Assembly: GCA_001632435.1 (NCBI GenBank)
Contig: KV423929.1
Location: 1-64,000, forward strand
DNA length: 64,000 nucleotides
Source: Calocera cornea HHB12733
Lineage: Eukaryota > Basidiomycota > Dacrymycetes > Dacrymycetales > Dacrymycetaceae
Direction: 5' to 3'
Part shown: positions 11,874-22,807 of the stretch, one piece after another
Position numbering within the stretch: position 1 is the first letter of the stretch
Layout of the letters: every line of letters starts with the position of its first letter
Notes under the pieces: model-generated
What the model was told of the DNA's origin: nothing
Database searches by the model: none
The model's input: the letters and a program-made list of their open reading frames with translations, nothing else
Made by a program: the position numbers and the translations under genes

Positions 11874-11923
11874 CCTCCGCACCCGCGGCCCTCTCTGCTC
11901 GGCCCGAAAGGGGGGGGACGCAC

Positions 11924-13677
11924 ATGCATATCGTGCTTCTGCATCACCTCGTCAAACATCTTCTCGCTCTGCGCGATCATGCCCCGGACCTCGTCGTTCA
12001 GCTCGAAGATGAGCTCCTCCGGCTCCGGCTCTGGTCCGGCGGGCGCTGCTGTCCCCGCGGCAGGGGAGGTCCCGTCGCTGGTGCTGGTGCTGGTGCTGGC
12101 CCTGGTGCCATCGCTGGTGCTGGTGCCATCATCGAACCTGCCCGCCGCTCGCGCCGCGAGGACAAACTCGTTCAAGCGCAGCGTGGGCGTGCCGTCCATC
12201 GCGCTGTGCTCGCCGAGGAAGCCCGAGCGGCCGTTGTCGAATACGATGACTGGGGGGTTAGCGGATGCTCGGGGGGGGTTAGCGGATGCTCTACTGCGGG
12301 GTGGGCTGGGGTGGGCAGGGCAGGGCAGCCTCCGCCGGAGCGCTGCTTGCTGCTCGCTGCTTGCCGCTGGCCCGTAGGCGAGCAGGCGAGCCCGGCCGAC
12401 AGCGCAGGGCAGGGGCGGCTACGGGCCGATGCCCCCGCAGCCAAGCACGGACGGGACGGGCGGGAAGTTGATGCAGACTCACACTGATGCTTATCGAACC
12501 ACCTTCCCCTTCCGTCTCCCGCCCAGCAGGCCCACCCAATCTCCTCCCTCGTAACCGGCCGCGCGGCGTCGAGGGCGAGGACGATGACGGCGGTGTCGAT
12601 TGCGTGGAGGGCGCGCTTGTTCAGCCCCGAGGGCGAGGCGGCGAGGAGGGCCGGGCGGGCGCGGGCCCACAAGTCACGCGGCGCCGAGGTGAGCGCGCCG
12701 ACCGCAGGCCCGGACGAGTCAGGCCCGGAGGCTCGATAGATCTTTGCGATCGCCCTGCGCAACAGGGTCAGGTCACCATCCCCCCCCTCGCCTGCCGGCG
12801 CAGAACGAGCGGACGCACCTCTCGAGTGCGCGGACGGCTTTCCCGTCCGCGGCGAGCTTCCAGAACCTGTTCCCCCTGACCAGCACGACGTGGCCGTTCG
12901 GCGCCGGGGGGAACTTCTTCGTCCAGTCCTCGTCCGGCTCCGGGTAGCGGGTGCTGTTGAAGAGGTACTTGAAGGAGGACATGTCCAGCGGCGTTTCCCG
13001 CGTCTTGTCCGGGGCGAGGGCGCCCGTCTGGGGGGGACGTCAGTGCTGGTTTGAGGGCGAAAGAAGGGAGGAGAAGGAGGGCAACGGACGTCTACCAGCT
13101 CCCTGAAGGCCATTGCGCCCCTGACGAGCTCTGCGGCCCTCCTCTCGGGCGGGGTTGGCGTGTCTGGGTCCTTGTGAACGTAGTAGTAGCTGACCCATGG
13201 GACGACGGGGTCGCGGACCGAGTTGTACGCCCACGAGTTCCACCAGTCTGCGAGCCAGTTCCCGCCGACGCCGTCGACGGCAGCCTGCACGCTGCGGCCC
13301 TTTGCGTCCTCGGCGGCTGCGCGGGCGAGGAGGCGGTCCTGGAGCTGGGCGGCGAGCGGGGAGGCGAGGAAGGCGCGCGCGTCGCGCTGCGCTGCTGCGA
13401 GCTGGGCGGGGGTGCAGTGCGGTGCGATGGAGGAGAGGTAGAGCGGGACGGTGTGCTCGAGCGGGGGCACGGGGAGCGCGGGCAGGAACGGCTGGTACCG
13501 GTGCATCGGCGGCAGCGTCGCGTCGGACGGCGGCTCGGGCGGGGCGGGGCGGGCGGTGTGCACGCCGCGGTGGGGCGGGCGCGGCATACTGGCGACGCTG
13601 GCGACGGTGGGCCGGATGCGAGGGAGGAAGGCGGTGCGGGACGAAGAGAGCGGGCGGCGGAGGGGGCGAGGAGGCAT
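11924..13677 (-). CDS. Carnitine O-acetyltransferase, 5' part (3' end in gap)
   Basis: N-terminal ~463 residues of a choline/carnitine acyltransferase, which moves acetyl groups between CoA and carnitine. Exons: 13677-13096, 13027-12819, 12754-12483, 12249-11924. Splicing then continues into the gap (GTGCGT at 11923). The upstream in-frame codon at 13716 is GTG, so ATG 13677 was taken; it gives an Arg/Ser-rich, acid-poor leader (MPPRPLRRPLSSSRTAFLPR) suggesting mitochondrial import. Motifs: LPALPVPPLEHTVPLYL, NWLADWWNSWAY, FNSTRYPEPDEDW, RWFDKHQF and FDNGRSGFLGEHSAMDGTPT, the last holding the catalytic His. A low-complexity Thr/Ser/Asp insert follows that motif (about 12060-12140). The 233-bp intron (12250-12482) is long for this locus and carries a tandem TTAGCGGATGCTC repeat. 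Family call is firm; organelle is inference. Confidence 0.85.
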
Positions 13678-14263
13678 CGGCTGGGTGGGCGGTGGGCGGC
13701 GGGCGGTGAGCAGCACGGGGGGGCTGCACTGAGCAGGCAGAGCCGGCTATTTCACCGTTCACCGATCACCGTTCACCACTCACACTCACCGTGCACACTG
13801 ACCGTGCACACGCCCGATAGGGAAGAGCGGACCAAGCGTGGGAGGCGCGTCGGAGGAGAGCAGGTCAGGGGACGACGCGCCCGCCCGGGTTCACCCGGCT
13901 ATTCCTCTGCGTTTTCACATGACCCGCCGCGAAGGGGGAACCGGGAGCGGGGAGCGGGGGGATGCGGGGAAGGAAGGAAGGAAGGAAGGGGACAGACATG
14001 CACTGGTACTCAGTACTGTGGCCATAGTGCGGCGCGAACGGGCAGCCTGGGTTGCTTCAGCACCGAACAAGTGCGGGCAGACTCGGGACTAAGTAGGCCT
14101 CGCGGTCGGATCTGTCCTGTACTTATCGAGCTCGGCCCACCCTCCAAGCAGCAAGCAGCAAGCAATGGCATCTCTTCACCCAGCAACATGGACACTCCGC
14201 CCAACCGCCCAAGGGCGCCCGGGAGATCTCGGCCCCCTCCAGCCCCTGCCCGCACACCACCCT
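13678..14263. other. Promoter spacer with simple repeats
   Basis: Lies between the carnitine acetyltransferase start and the 3' end of the PLP pseudogene. It contains imperfect CACCGTTCAC-type repeats (13749-13810) and a (GGAA)n run near 13968-13990. No gene seen. Confidence 0.5.
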
Positions 14264-16268
14264 CTATCTGATCACCATCCACCATCCACCATCCACCGGT
14301 ACCATCTCCTCCCTCGCCCCCGCTCGACTGCCTCTCCGCCGCCGCCCCCCGCTCGCACAGCGCTTTGAGCGCATAGGCCGCCGTTTCAAGTCGCTCATCT
14401 GCCCGCGGTCAGCCTGCTGCAGTGGACGTCCGCCTCAGCCGGCCAGCATCCCCCGCCTCCGCCCGAGCAGGCCAGGAACCAGCCAAGCGCAGCAGCGCAA
14501 GCGCAGCACTCACGTCGTTCCGCACCTGCGCGCACAGCCGCACCCACCACCGCCCCGCGTGCGCAAAGAGGTTGACCATCACCCCGCCCCCGCCCCCACC
14601 CGCGCCCGGCTCGGGCTCCGCGAGCCGGGCCGCGAGCGCGTGGGCCGCTCTGCCGTCCAGAGCCAGAGGGAGCGCGCGGGACAGGGACAGGGGGAGGAGC
14701 ACGTTCGTCTGCGCGCAACCGCAACCGCAACCGCAACCGCACCACGCACTGTGAGCGCCCGGCCGTGCGTGCAGTGCAGTGCAGTGCGGAGGAGGGCGGA
14801 CGCACCATGCGCCATGCACCATGCACCATGCACCATGTTCGCCGTCCCCTCGCCCGAGCCCGTGCGCGTCCGGTCCAGCAGGGCCGTGCCGCGCATCTCC
14901 CCACGCGCGCCCCGCCCCGCCCCGCCCCGCAGGGCCAGCGAGTGGCAGTAGCCGTTGCTGCGCTTCGCCGCCCAGGGAGGCGCAAGTCGAGTGCTGCGCG
15001 GTGGGGGCCCAGCTGTCAGCCCGCCGACCGAGTGCGCTGGGAGGGCGCGGCGACGCGGAGGTACGCACCAGGCCCGATCGACAGCAGCGGCACGTAGTCG
15101 ATCGTCCCCGTGTCTGTGCGCCATACGCCCCCCGTCAGTCCCAAGCTGCACAACGGACATTCGAACAGCTTGGTGAACCGCCGGGCCCTCCGCCGCGCCG
15201 CTCGTCCTGCGGGGAGACGTACCCGCTCGAGACAGGCAGGGAGATACGGATGAGGTGCTTGTTCCTAGAGCGGCCGTTCCCTTCAGCCTCCGCGCGCGAC
15301 GCTGAGACGTGCGTACCGCCTAGGCACGTAGAGGACGCCGGAGGCGCGTTTGGAGAGGAGCCATTTTAGTGCGTTCTGCGCCGCCGTCAGGTTGCCTACT
15401 ACGGTACTTCGGTCCCACAGCTTGAGTGGGAAGGGGGGGACGCACGCACCGCCGTCCAGAAATCCGGATGCACGGCGTGCAGATCGAGGGGGACCATACC
15501 GAGCTGGTGTGCGCCGTCGACGACGCTCCACGCGCCCTCCTCCCTGCACGCGCGCACCATCCGCCCAGGGCAGGCCGACGCCCGGCCCGGCAGGCTCGCG
15601 ACCGCGTCTATCAGCAGGGCGATCACTGCCCTGCGTGCCGCGGGAGGGCGGCCAGGGAGGCGCGGAAGCCCGCGTGGGACGTCGGCAAGCTCGTGGGGAT
15701 GCGGTGGATCACCAGCCCGGCGCCCGGCCGCAGCCCGTCCGGTCCTGCATCGCGAGCACCGCGCGCATGCTCGGCGCGTAGGTGAAGGAGACTGCTTTCC
15801 TTCAGCAGGACGACGACGAGGAGAACGGGCGCGCGCCCCCAGACGACGATGACGTCCCCGGCCCTCCAGTCGACGTTGAGGAACACGGGGCTGACCGCGT
15901 GCGTCGCGTTCGGGACCAGCACGAGCTCGTCCACGTCCGCCCCGAGCAGGGGGGCGAGGGGCGCCCGCACGCCGGCCAGCAGGCGGCGCGAGGTGAAGCG
16001 GACGAACTTGTCCGGCGACCGGCTGCTCTTCGGACAGCTGGCAGAGCGCCGCGCACGCTGCGGCGACGGGCCGGGGAGCGAGCCGTGCGATCCTGCGCGC
16101 GGTTAGCCGCAAGGCCGTTCAGATGGCAAGGGAAGGGAAGCCTGGCGCACCGTGGTTCAGGTTGACGAGTCCCGGGCGGAAGAAGAACTGGGAGAGCATG
16201 GGGTGCCCGAACTCGGGCAGCGACTGGTCATCGCGATCGTCCGCAGCGCCGTTCATCGTCGAGGCCAT
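14264..16268 (-). pseudogene. Decayed PLP-dependent epimerase/Egt2-like gene (copy 1)
   Basis: Degenerate relative of the two intact copies at 20.6-24.5 kb. The start (M at 16268), NLNHG, ELVLVPNATHAV, VVDGAHQLG, the PLP-lysine motif (NALKWLLSKRAS), GTIDYVPLLSI and WWVRLCAQVRND are recognisable in the right order. Damage: (1) residues after SLPGP are out of frame until DKFVRF, where the alternative frame (VAAACAALCQLSEEQP) fits the paralogues; (2) the splice donor after GDVIVVW reads GG where both paralogues have GT; (3) a frameshift after LPRHAGQ; (4) frameshifts near GPGGRFTKLFE and after LGGE. An intron absent from copies 2 and 3 interrupts YVPR/RNKHLI (GTACGC..CTCTAG, 52 bp). Either pseudogene decay or indel-rich assembly; the nearby carnitine acetyltransferase exons are clean, which favours decay. 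Confidence 0.75.
14716..14837. repeat. Three adjacent microsatellites in a pseudogene intron
   Basis: A (AACCGC)n run at 14716-14741, a (GCAGT)n run at 14771-14787 and an 8-bp CCATGCAC run at about 14803-14837. The last begins right at the intron donor that follows GEGTANM in the PLP pseudogene. Confidence 0.75.
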
Positions 16269-17032
16269 CCGTTTCTGTCGAGCAGGAGCAAGGGCGCAGC
16301 CACGTCCGCATCTTATCTCGCAATGCTCAGGCTCTGGATGGGAGTCATCCAGTAGCTGGGCGCAAAACTGCACGGGCGCTTCTTTCGGACGACTCGGGTG
16401 ATTGCCGGTCATTTCGGAGGTACTGTAGTGGGCTGCAGCATGCATGGCACAGATACTGTAACGGTCCTGGAGTCGAGGGCCGTGGTGACCTGTGCGGTAC
16501 CTGTAGCGTGTCTAGAGTATGATCACACCATGAGTGCGTCACGGATATTGACGGTACGACGAACTAGCGCGCAACTAGCGGCGACTCGGAACCCAGGCCA
16601 GAAGCGCGGTGTCGGAGTAGAGGGCGCGTGGCAGTGCATGTTCGGGCCCGGCATTCGGCCCCCTCCTCCGGGGCCAGTGCTGGCCTTTCCTTCTTCCCAC
16701 TCGGACAAGTGCCCATTCCGGGCAGGCCGCACCTCCGACGCTCGCACACGGGCCGATGGGCGATTGGGCGTGCGGGAGGGAGCAGGGGCCTCCAACGCCG
16801 CCCGCCCGCACGGGTTACCCCGACACACTTCCGCGGGCGGGTGCGGGCCAGTGAATGCACCCACTGGCACGCGCCGGGCCGAGCACCGAGCGTGCCCCGT
16901 CCACCGGTCATGCGCTGGAGGCGACCCATACACACTATTAATACCCCGCTCGCTGGCCACCGCGCCCGGGCGGACGGAACCCAGACCTGCGAATTCTACT
17001 ACTCCCCTCCTGCGGCTGCTCGACGAACAACA
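16269..17032. other. Divergent intergenic region
   Basis: About 760 bp between the starts of the PLP pseudogene (-) and the Gfo/Idh/MocA gene (+). It holds both promoters; a CTATTAATA-like box sits at 16935, about 100 bp before the + strand ATG. No gene supported. Confidence 0.4.
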
Positions 17033-18428
17033 ATGCCCGACAAGATCATCAACGTCGCCCTCATCGGCATCGGCAACTCGGCCAACGTATTCCACATCCC
17101 ATACATCGTGAGCCCACCTCCCCAGGGCAGCTCCCCCACACGCTGACCAGCCGTACAGCTCTCCCTGCCCGAGATCTACAAGCTGCACACGATCTACGAG
17201 CGCTCTGCCACCCCCGAAAAGTCAAAGGGGCGCGACAAGTACGGCCACTTGGGAGTAAAGATCACCACCACGCTCGAGGAGACGCTCGCGGACCCGGAGA
17301 TCGGCCTGGTCATAATCACCACTAGGGGCGCGAGCCACTACGAGATCGCCAAGGTGTGTCTGCCTTGCTTCGCTCCAGAGATGCTGCCGCTGACGCCCCT
17401 CCTCCCTCGCCCAGGCCGCCCTCACCGCAGGCAAGAACACCGTGCTCGAGAAGCCGATCACGACGACCGCGGCGGAAGTGCAGGACCTCGTCGACACGGC
17501 CAAGGCGCACAACGTCATCTTCGTCCCCTTCCACAACCGGCGGTTCGACGGCGACTTCCTGACGGTGCGCAAGCTGCTCGCCGAGGGCAAGCTCAAGCTC
17601 GAGGAGATCGTCGACTTTGAGACGCGGTACGATGTGCGCGCGGACTGGGGCGCGGGCAGCCCGGGCGGGAACGGCGGCATCACTTATGGGCTGTGAGTCG
17701 CTTCTCGTGCTTGCTGGAATAGGGGGGGGTGTTGATGCGTGTGCAGCGGCTGCCATCTGCTCGACCAGACGGTCGCGCTCTTCGGTGCGCCCAAGAGCGT
17801 CACCGCCCTGCTCCAGAACGGCCGCCGCGTCGGCGACCCTGAGTTCGACGATTCTGTAAGATCCCCGAGGTCTTCCCTGTCTCCCTCGCTCACATCCCCA
17901 CCCGCCAGTTCACCATCCACCTGCGGTACGACAAGTACCCGGGGCTGGTCGTAACCGCGCGGTCGGCGCTGCACAGCGTGGCCTCGCACCAGATCCGGTA
18001 CATCATCCGGGAGAAGAACCGGAGCTTTGTAAAGTACGGGCTGGACAGCCAGGAGCCGCAGGTCGCGTTCGAGGGCAAGAAGCCGACGGACAAGGGCTTT
18101 GGCGAGGACCCGGAGGAGCTGTACGGCGAGTATGGCGTGTACGAGGGCGGGAACAGCACGTTCACCAAGTGCGTGCAACTCCCCCGTGTTCCGCGTGGCG
18201 TTCTGGAACGGCGCATGGCGCTTATGCTCACATGATCTTGCCCCGCGCAGGATCCCCACCGTCCCCGGCTCGTACCGCGACTACTACCGCAACGTGGGCG
18301 AGACGATCCTGGGCAAGGCGAAGCAGGAGGTGACGGGCGAGCAGGGCGAGATCGGCATGCGCATCATCCAGCTCGCCCACCTCAGCCACAAGACGGGCAG
18401 GACGGTGCCGTTTGACGAGAAGCTGTGA
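17033..18428 (+). CDS. Gfo/Idh/MocA-family NAD(P)-dependent oxidoreductase
   Basis: Predicted 364-residue cytosolic dehydrogenase. Six exons: 17033-17107, 17159-17353, 17415-17692, 17747-17855, 17909-18168, 18251-18428; the phases sum to a single frame. The Rossmann fold starts at IINVALIGIGNSANVFHIPY, followed by GLVIITTRGASHYEIAK, LEKPITTTAAEV (the EKP motif whose Lys is catalytic in this family) and HNRRFDGDF. The C-terminal alpha/beta domain carries GLGCHLLDQTVALFG, where the His is the usual second catalytic position. Substrates in the family are sugars, inositols or bile-pigment-type ketones and cannot be told from sequence. It is divergent from the PLP pseudogene and shows no sign of damage. 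Confidence 0.9.
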
Positions 18429-18912
18429 GCTGCGGGTGCCGGCGCGAGTGGGCTTGGAAATGAAGAAAAATAAGAATCCTTTGTTGTGATATGCGATGAT
18501 GTGGGGCTGGTGTACAGTGCGACTGAGGAATAAATACGAAGTACTCGTGGTCGCTACTACTGCCGTACGCAGCATCCGGCGGTGCATAGTCCCTCTCCCT
18601 CCGGTCGTCCTGAGTTCCGGCAAACATCCTTTGGGTGTCAAGCTCTCCGCACGAGAAATTGTTCGAGCCCGACTACACTCACTTCCCAACTTATGACAAG
18701 GCATGTTTCCACCACGTGCATGTTGTCTCGCTTCGGGAGCGAATGCCGGTGCCCTCCTTCAGCCCCGGGGGGTCAGAAGGCGAGCAGCGAGCAACACGCT
18801 CAGAATCTTGATGCAAAGTGCTACAGCGTACTAATGACAAGACTTTGGGCTATCTGGCCGAGGCGAGCGGATAGTTGAATAAGTAATCATAATAGTAAGA
18901 AGGAGGAATCGG
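18429..18912. other. Spacer, no gene seen
   Basis: 3' flank of the oxidoreductase up to the foldback element. No coding or repeat signal recognised. Confidence 0.4.
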
Positions 18913-20452
18913 CCACGGGCCGCAATAATAATATTGCATACAGCGGCCGCGAGTGAACGAGACTGTCGAGGCCATCCAAGAATATTGTGGTCGCTCGACA
19001 CGAGCGCGGCGGTCCGTGGAGCCGATACCGCATGTCCGATAATTTTTCCGGTGGATGTACCCATATGGGATGGAGCAGCGCACCAAACATATGACGGCGA
19101 CTTGGCGAAGTTGGTTCAGCGAACGGAAGCGTTGGTCTATGACCAGCTGCCTAGTACTTCCTGCCCTACTGGAGTCGCTGTTTCGAGTCTCGGGGTGGGA
19201 ATAATATGGATTTCTCATTCTGGGTTCCCTGGATGACTAGTGAAGGGGGACCCTAAAGAAAGAACTGGGCGGCGGGCCGGGGAGAGGCGAGACACCTCCT
19301 TTTGTCGCCATTGCCCTTGTCAACAGGTATGTTACCCTGCGTACTCTATAATGAGCTGTTCTGAGCTGTTCTATATAACCATATCTTGTCACAGAGGCGG
19401 TTGCAGCCAAAAAAGGAAGCAATTGTGTGCTACCAGGTGGGCAAACATCCGACACGGGGGGGACCCTCCGTATTCCTCTTGCACACCACGGAAAGCTCCA
19501 ACAATCAGCGAGTTTCCTGCCGCACGCTTCGTTCACTGAATCAATTATACTGCTGCTGCGACTGTCGCTCTGCACATGCAGACCGATAGCCCTTTTCTGA
19601 CGTCGCACGACGAAATCGTCAAAGAAGTGGTCATAGGAGCCAAACCATGACACAAGTTTAACCACATCGTTTCATCGTCATCTCAGATCACCACGCCCAG
19701 ATGTAAGATCGAATCACTGAGCTGTTGGATATCTAAATGTGCTTGTGTGCCTTGCAAACGGATCAGTGCCAGCCATGAAGTCGGGGTTACGAGAAGACTG
19801 AGCTCGGTTTTGGAGAGGAACTCCAACCGAAAGACGCGAGCATGCGTTCGTTTCTTGGCCCATGCTGACTTCCATCTCCACCCGGAATCCCCTGATAGGT
19901 GTGACCGCTCAGCAAGCATACTTCATCCACGAGGTTTCCCCCCCGTCTCGTTTGCCCACCTAGCACACAATTGCTTCCGTTTTGGCTGCAACCGCATCTC
20001 TGACAAGAAATTACTATATAGAACAGCTTAGAACAGCTCATTATAGAGTAAGCAGGGTAACATACCTGTTGACAAGGGCAATGGCGACAAAAGGAGGTGT
20101 CTCGCCTCTCCCCGGCCCGCCGCCCAGTTCTTTCTTTAGGGTCCCCCTTCACTAGTCATCCAGGGAACCCAGAATGAGAAATCCATATGATTCCCACCCC
20201 GAGACTCGAAACAGCGACTCCAGTAGGGCAGGAAGTACTAGGCAGCTGGTCATAGACCAACGCTTCCGTTCGCTGAACCAACTTCGCCAAGTCGCCGTCA
20301 TATGTTTGATGCGCTGCTCCATCCCATATGGGTACATCCACCGGAAAAACTATCGGACATGCGGTATCGGCTCCACGGACCGCCGCGCTCGTGTCGCGCA
20401 TCCAATTCTTGCATGGGTAAGTTATGCAATATTATGATGGGGCCCGTACGAT
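18913..20452. mobile_element. Foldback (long-TIR) non-autonomous DNA element A
   Basis: About 1.5 kb with long terminal inverted repeats. 18996-19475 matches the reverse complement of about 19925-20405 with few mismatches (shared AACATATGACGGCGACTTGG, CTAGTACTTCCTGCCCTACT, GGCGGCGGGCCGGGGAGAGG). Weaker similarity extends to 18913 and 20452 (ACGGGCC, AATATTGCATA). The core (19480-19925) is single-copy within the element. The same element, inverted, is present at 38943-40297. Short frames are conserved between copies but none resembles a transposase, so it is probably mobilised in trans. It lies between the oxidoreductase and PLP copy 2, its right end about 125 bp past the latter's stop codon. 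Exact termini and target duplications were not determined. Confidence 0.8.
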
Positions 20453-20579
20453 TCAGTGACAATGGATGTCACATATTCTTAGTACAAGGGAGCATGAAGC
20501 ATGAAGTCCGCCGAAGTCTTTGCTATTTTGCACAAACAGTAACTTACAGTTCATTGATACGATACAATCTACTCTCGCA

Positions 20580-22283
20580 TTAAGGCTGCGGGTCCTCAAG
20601 CACCTCTTCCTTATGCACCGTCGTCTCTCCCACAGTTGCATCCCGACCAACGCGGCTCGACGCAATCCGCTTCATCTCCACGTCCTTCTGCTTGCACATC
20701 TCCAGCAAGATTTCGCCCGCTTTCTCGAAGTCGGAAAGCTGCTTCCCCGTCAGCTGACAAAATCAAGAGAGTGCCGGACAGCAATGAAACACACCTCGTT
20801 CCAGATCTGCGCACTGCACCGCACCCACCATTTGTCGTCGTGCACATACAGGTTCACCATCAAGTCTCGCTCCTGTGTCAGCTGGTCACACATGCTGAAT
20901 ATGAGGTCGCGCAGCTCGTCGGTCGCCAGCTGTCCGGGCGGGGACATCGGTAGACGGACATTGGTCTGCCAGGCGGTCTTCGTTAGCCAACTGCTTTCTT
21001 CATGGGAAGGAGGACGAGCTCACCATGTTGGCGGTTAACTCGCCCCACTTGTCCATCACCTCCGTCCCCAACATCTCGGCAAGTCGTTTCCCGCCCTCGA
21101 CAGCCAGGTTATGACAGTACGCCGTGATCCTGTCCTCCCCGCCCAAGCTCATTCGGAAGTCGAGTGCGGGCGTGATCGACAGGAACGGCACGTAGTCGAT
21201 CGTCCCGCAGTCTATCCAGCATCATGCTGCATGCTCTGCCGAGACAACAGGAGGAAATCACGCACATTCAAAGAGCTTGACGAACCGCTCGTTACCCTCG
21301 GCTGCGGGTACGGCGTCGCGGTCCGAGACATATCCAATGGACGTGGGCAGAGTGAACTTGATCAAGTGCTGATTCCGCTTCGGGACGTAGAACACCGCCG
21401 ATGCACGTTTCGAGAAGAGCCATTTGTGGCCGTTCTGCTTCGCGTCAGCCAACTGTGCACTGAAAGGAGCTAGAAGACGCACCGAGACCCAGAAGTCCGG
21501 ATCGGTCTTCTTCAGATCCACGGGCAGCTGACCCAGTAAATGCGCCCCATCGACAACGCTCCACACCCCAAATTCCTTCGTCATAGCGACCATCTCCTCC
21601 CACGGGAGCCGCACGCCGGGCTTGCTCGCGATCCCGTCGATGAGCGCAACGACCTTCTGATTATCATGCCGGGGGATGGAGGAGAGAGTGCTGCGAAAGC
21701 GCGCGAGAAGCTCGGAGTGCTTGATCGGGTAGGTCACAGGGATCGAGATGAGCTCGACGCCCTTGGTGCGGTCGAGCGTCATCAAGATCGTTCGCTGGAC
21801 GGCGCCATACGTCGACGAAACTGTACCGTGTTCAGTATCTGCTAGAGATACGGCGATGCACACTCACATTGGACTATCACATCCCCCGGCTGCCACTCGA
21901 TATTGAATAGCACCGTGTTCACCCCATGCGTCGCGTTCGTGAGGATCACGCAGTCCTCCACGTCCGCTTTCACGACCGGTGCGACGCGCGCGCGCACCTC
22001 CTCGAGCAGGCGGCGCGCGGTGTTGCGCAGGAAGAGGTCGGGCCTCTGCTCGGCTTCGATCGCTAGTTTCTCGGTTGCGCGCAGGACCGGGATGGGGAGA
22101 GAGCCGTAAGAGCCTGCAGGGAACGGTCAGAAGCGCTCACAAGCAAGTCGGAAGCAGAGCAGTACCGTGATTCAAGTTGATGAAGCCTGGCGGAAAACAG
22201 AACTGTTCCAGCATCCCATGCCCGAGCTTCGGGAGCGACTCCTCGACTGCAACCCCGTTCACATCTTTAGGAGTGTCGCCCAT
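20580..22283 (-). CDS. PLP-dependent epimerase / Egt2-like enzyme (copy 2)
   Basis: Intact 467-residue aminotransferase class V protein. Seven exons: 22283-22166, 22113-21868, 21820-21483, 21434-21266, 21211-21024, 20965-20795, 20753-20580. Motifs: [66 protein letters not shown] (Asp for the PLP ring nitrogen), [12 protein letters not shown] (PLP lysine, about residue 238) and [12 protein letters not shown]. The family contains fungal isopenicillin N epimerase-like proteins and the hercynylcysteine sulfoxide lyase Egt2; the substrate is not readable from sequence. Shares its promoter motif with copy 3. It has an intron after GELTANM (20966-21023) that copy 3 lacks and the pseudogene keeps. 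The 41-bp last intron is the shortest seen here. Confidence 0.9.
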
Positions 22284-22398
22284 GGTATGCAGTTATCCAG
22301 ATCGCGCGCCAGCAACAATTGCAGAGACGTAGCCCAACCATCGCGTCGAGAATATGCTTGGACCTATTTATACCGCGTCCCGGGGACCTCCATCGCGA

Positions 22399-22425
22399 GC
22401 ATGTGGGGTTATCAGCCTTATCAGG
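22399..22425. promoter_or_regulatory. Shared promoter box of PLP copy 2
   Basis: GCATGTGGGGTTATC then CTTATCAGG, about 115-140 bp upstream of the copy 2 ATG. Nearly the same box precedes copy 3 (24616-24640). It contains two TTATC (GATAA) cores, the site bound by GATA-type nitrogen regulators in fungi; the regulator is inferred. Confidence 0.55.
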
Positions 22426-22807
22426 CGCCTGTCGATGTTAATGAATTGGATTGCCGGCAGGCTGGAGGTGCCGAGTTCGAGCGAGAGGTGAGGAGCGCAT
22501 CGTGCGGCCGTATACAGGGCGAGGATAGGCGCCGGCAACTGAGCGGGATCGGGCCGGTTGGCTCAGTCTGCCTTGTTCTGGTTAGGAGAGATAGGAAGGT
22601 GAAGTCCGGCGGGATCGGCACTGCGGCCTTGGGCCGACAGGCGCCAAAGGACCGCCGGGGATGTGCCTCGGCTCCGGCAGCCGTACTCTCTGGTGTACCC
22701 CGTGCATCTCGAATAACACTCACGGTGACATGTATATGCATTCTAGTCCGTTCTATACACGCGTTATTTTGATTTTGGAGTAAATCCGAGGCTCGTGGGA
22801 CAGGCCG

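Noticed and set aside
10617..12487. Several 380-615-residue open frames across 10.6-12.5 kb
   Set aside because: They exist only because the 1000-N gap contains no stop codons.
13051..14271. Plus-strand open frame of 406 codons
   Set aside because: It is the GC-rich shadow of the carnitine acetyltransferase exons on the other strand; no domain, and the minus-strand reading has conserved family motifs.
14803..14837. CRISPR-like short repeats (CCATGCAC units)
   Set aside because: No spacers between units; it is a simple 8-bp microsatellite, and the genome is eukaryotic.
19237..20031. Open frames in the foldback element cores (conserved between elements A and B)
   Set aside because: Conservation follows from the elements being near-identical DNA; several overlapping frames in both strands are equally conserved and none resembles a transposase.
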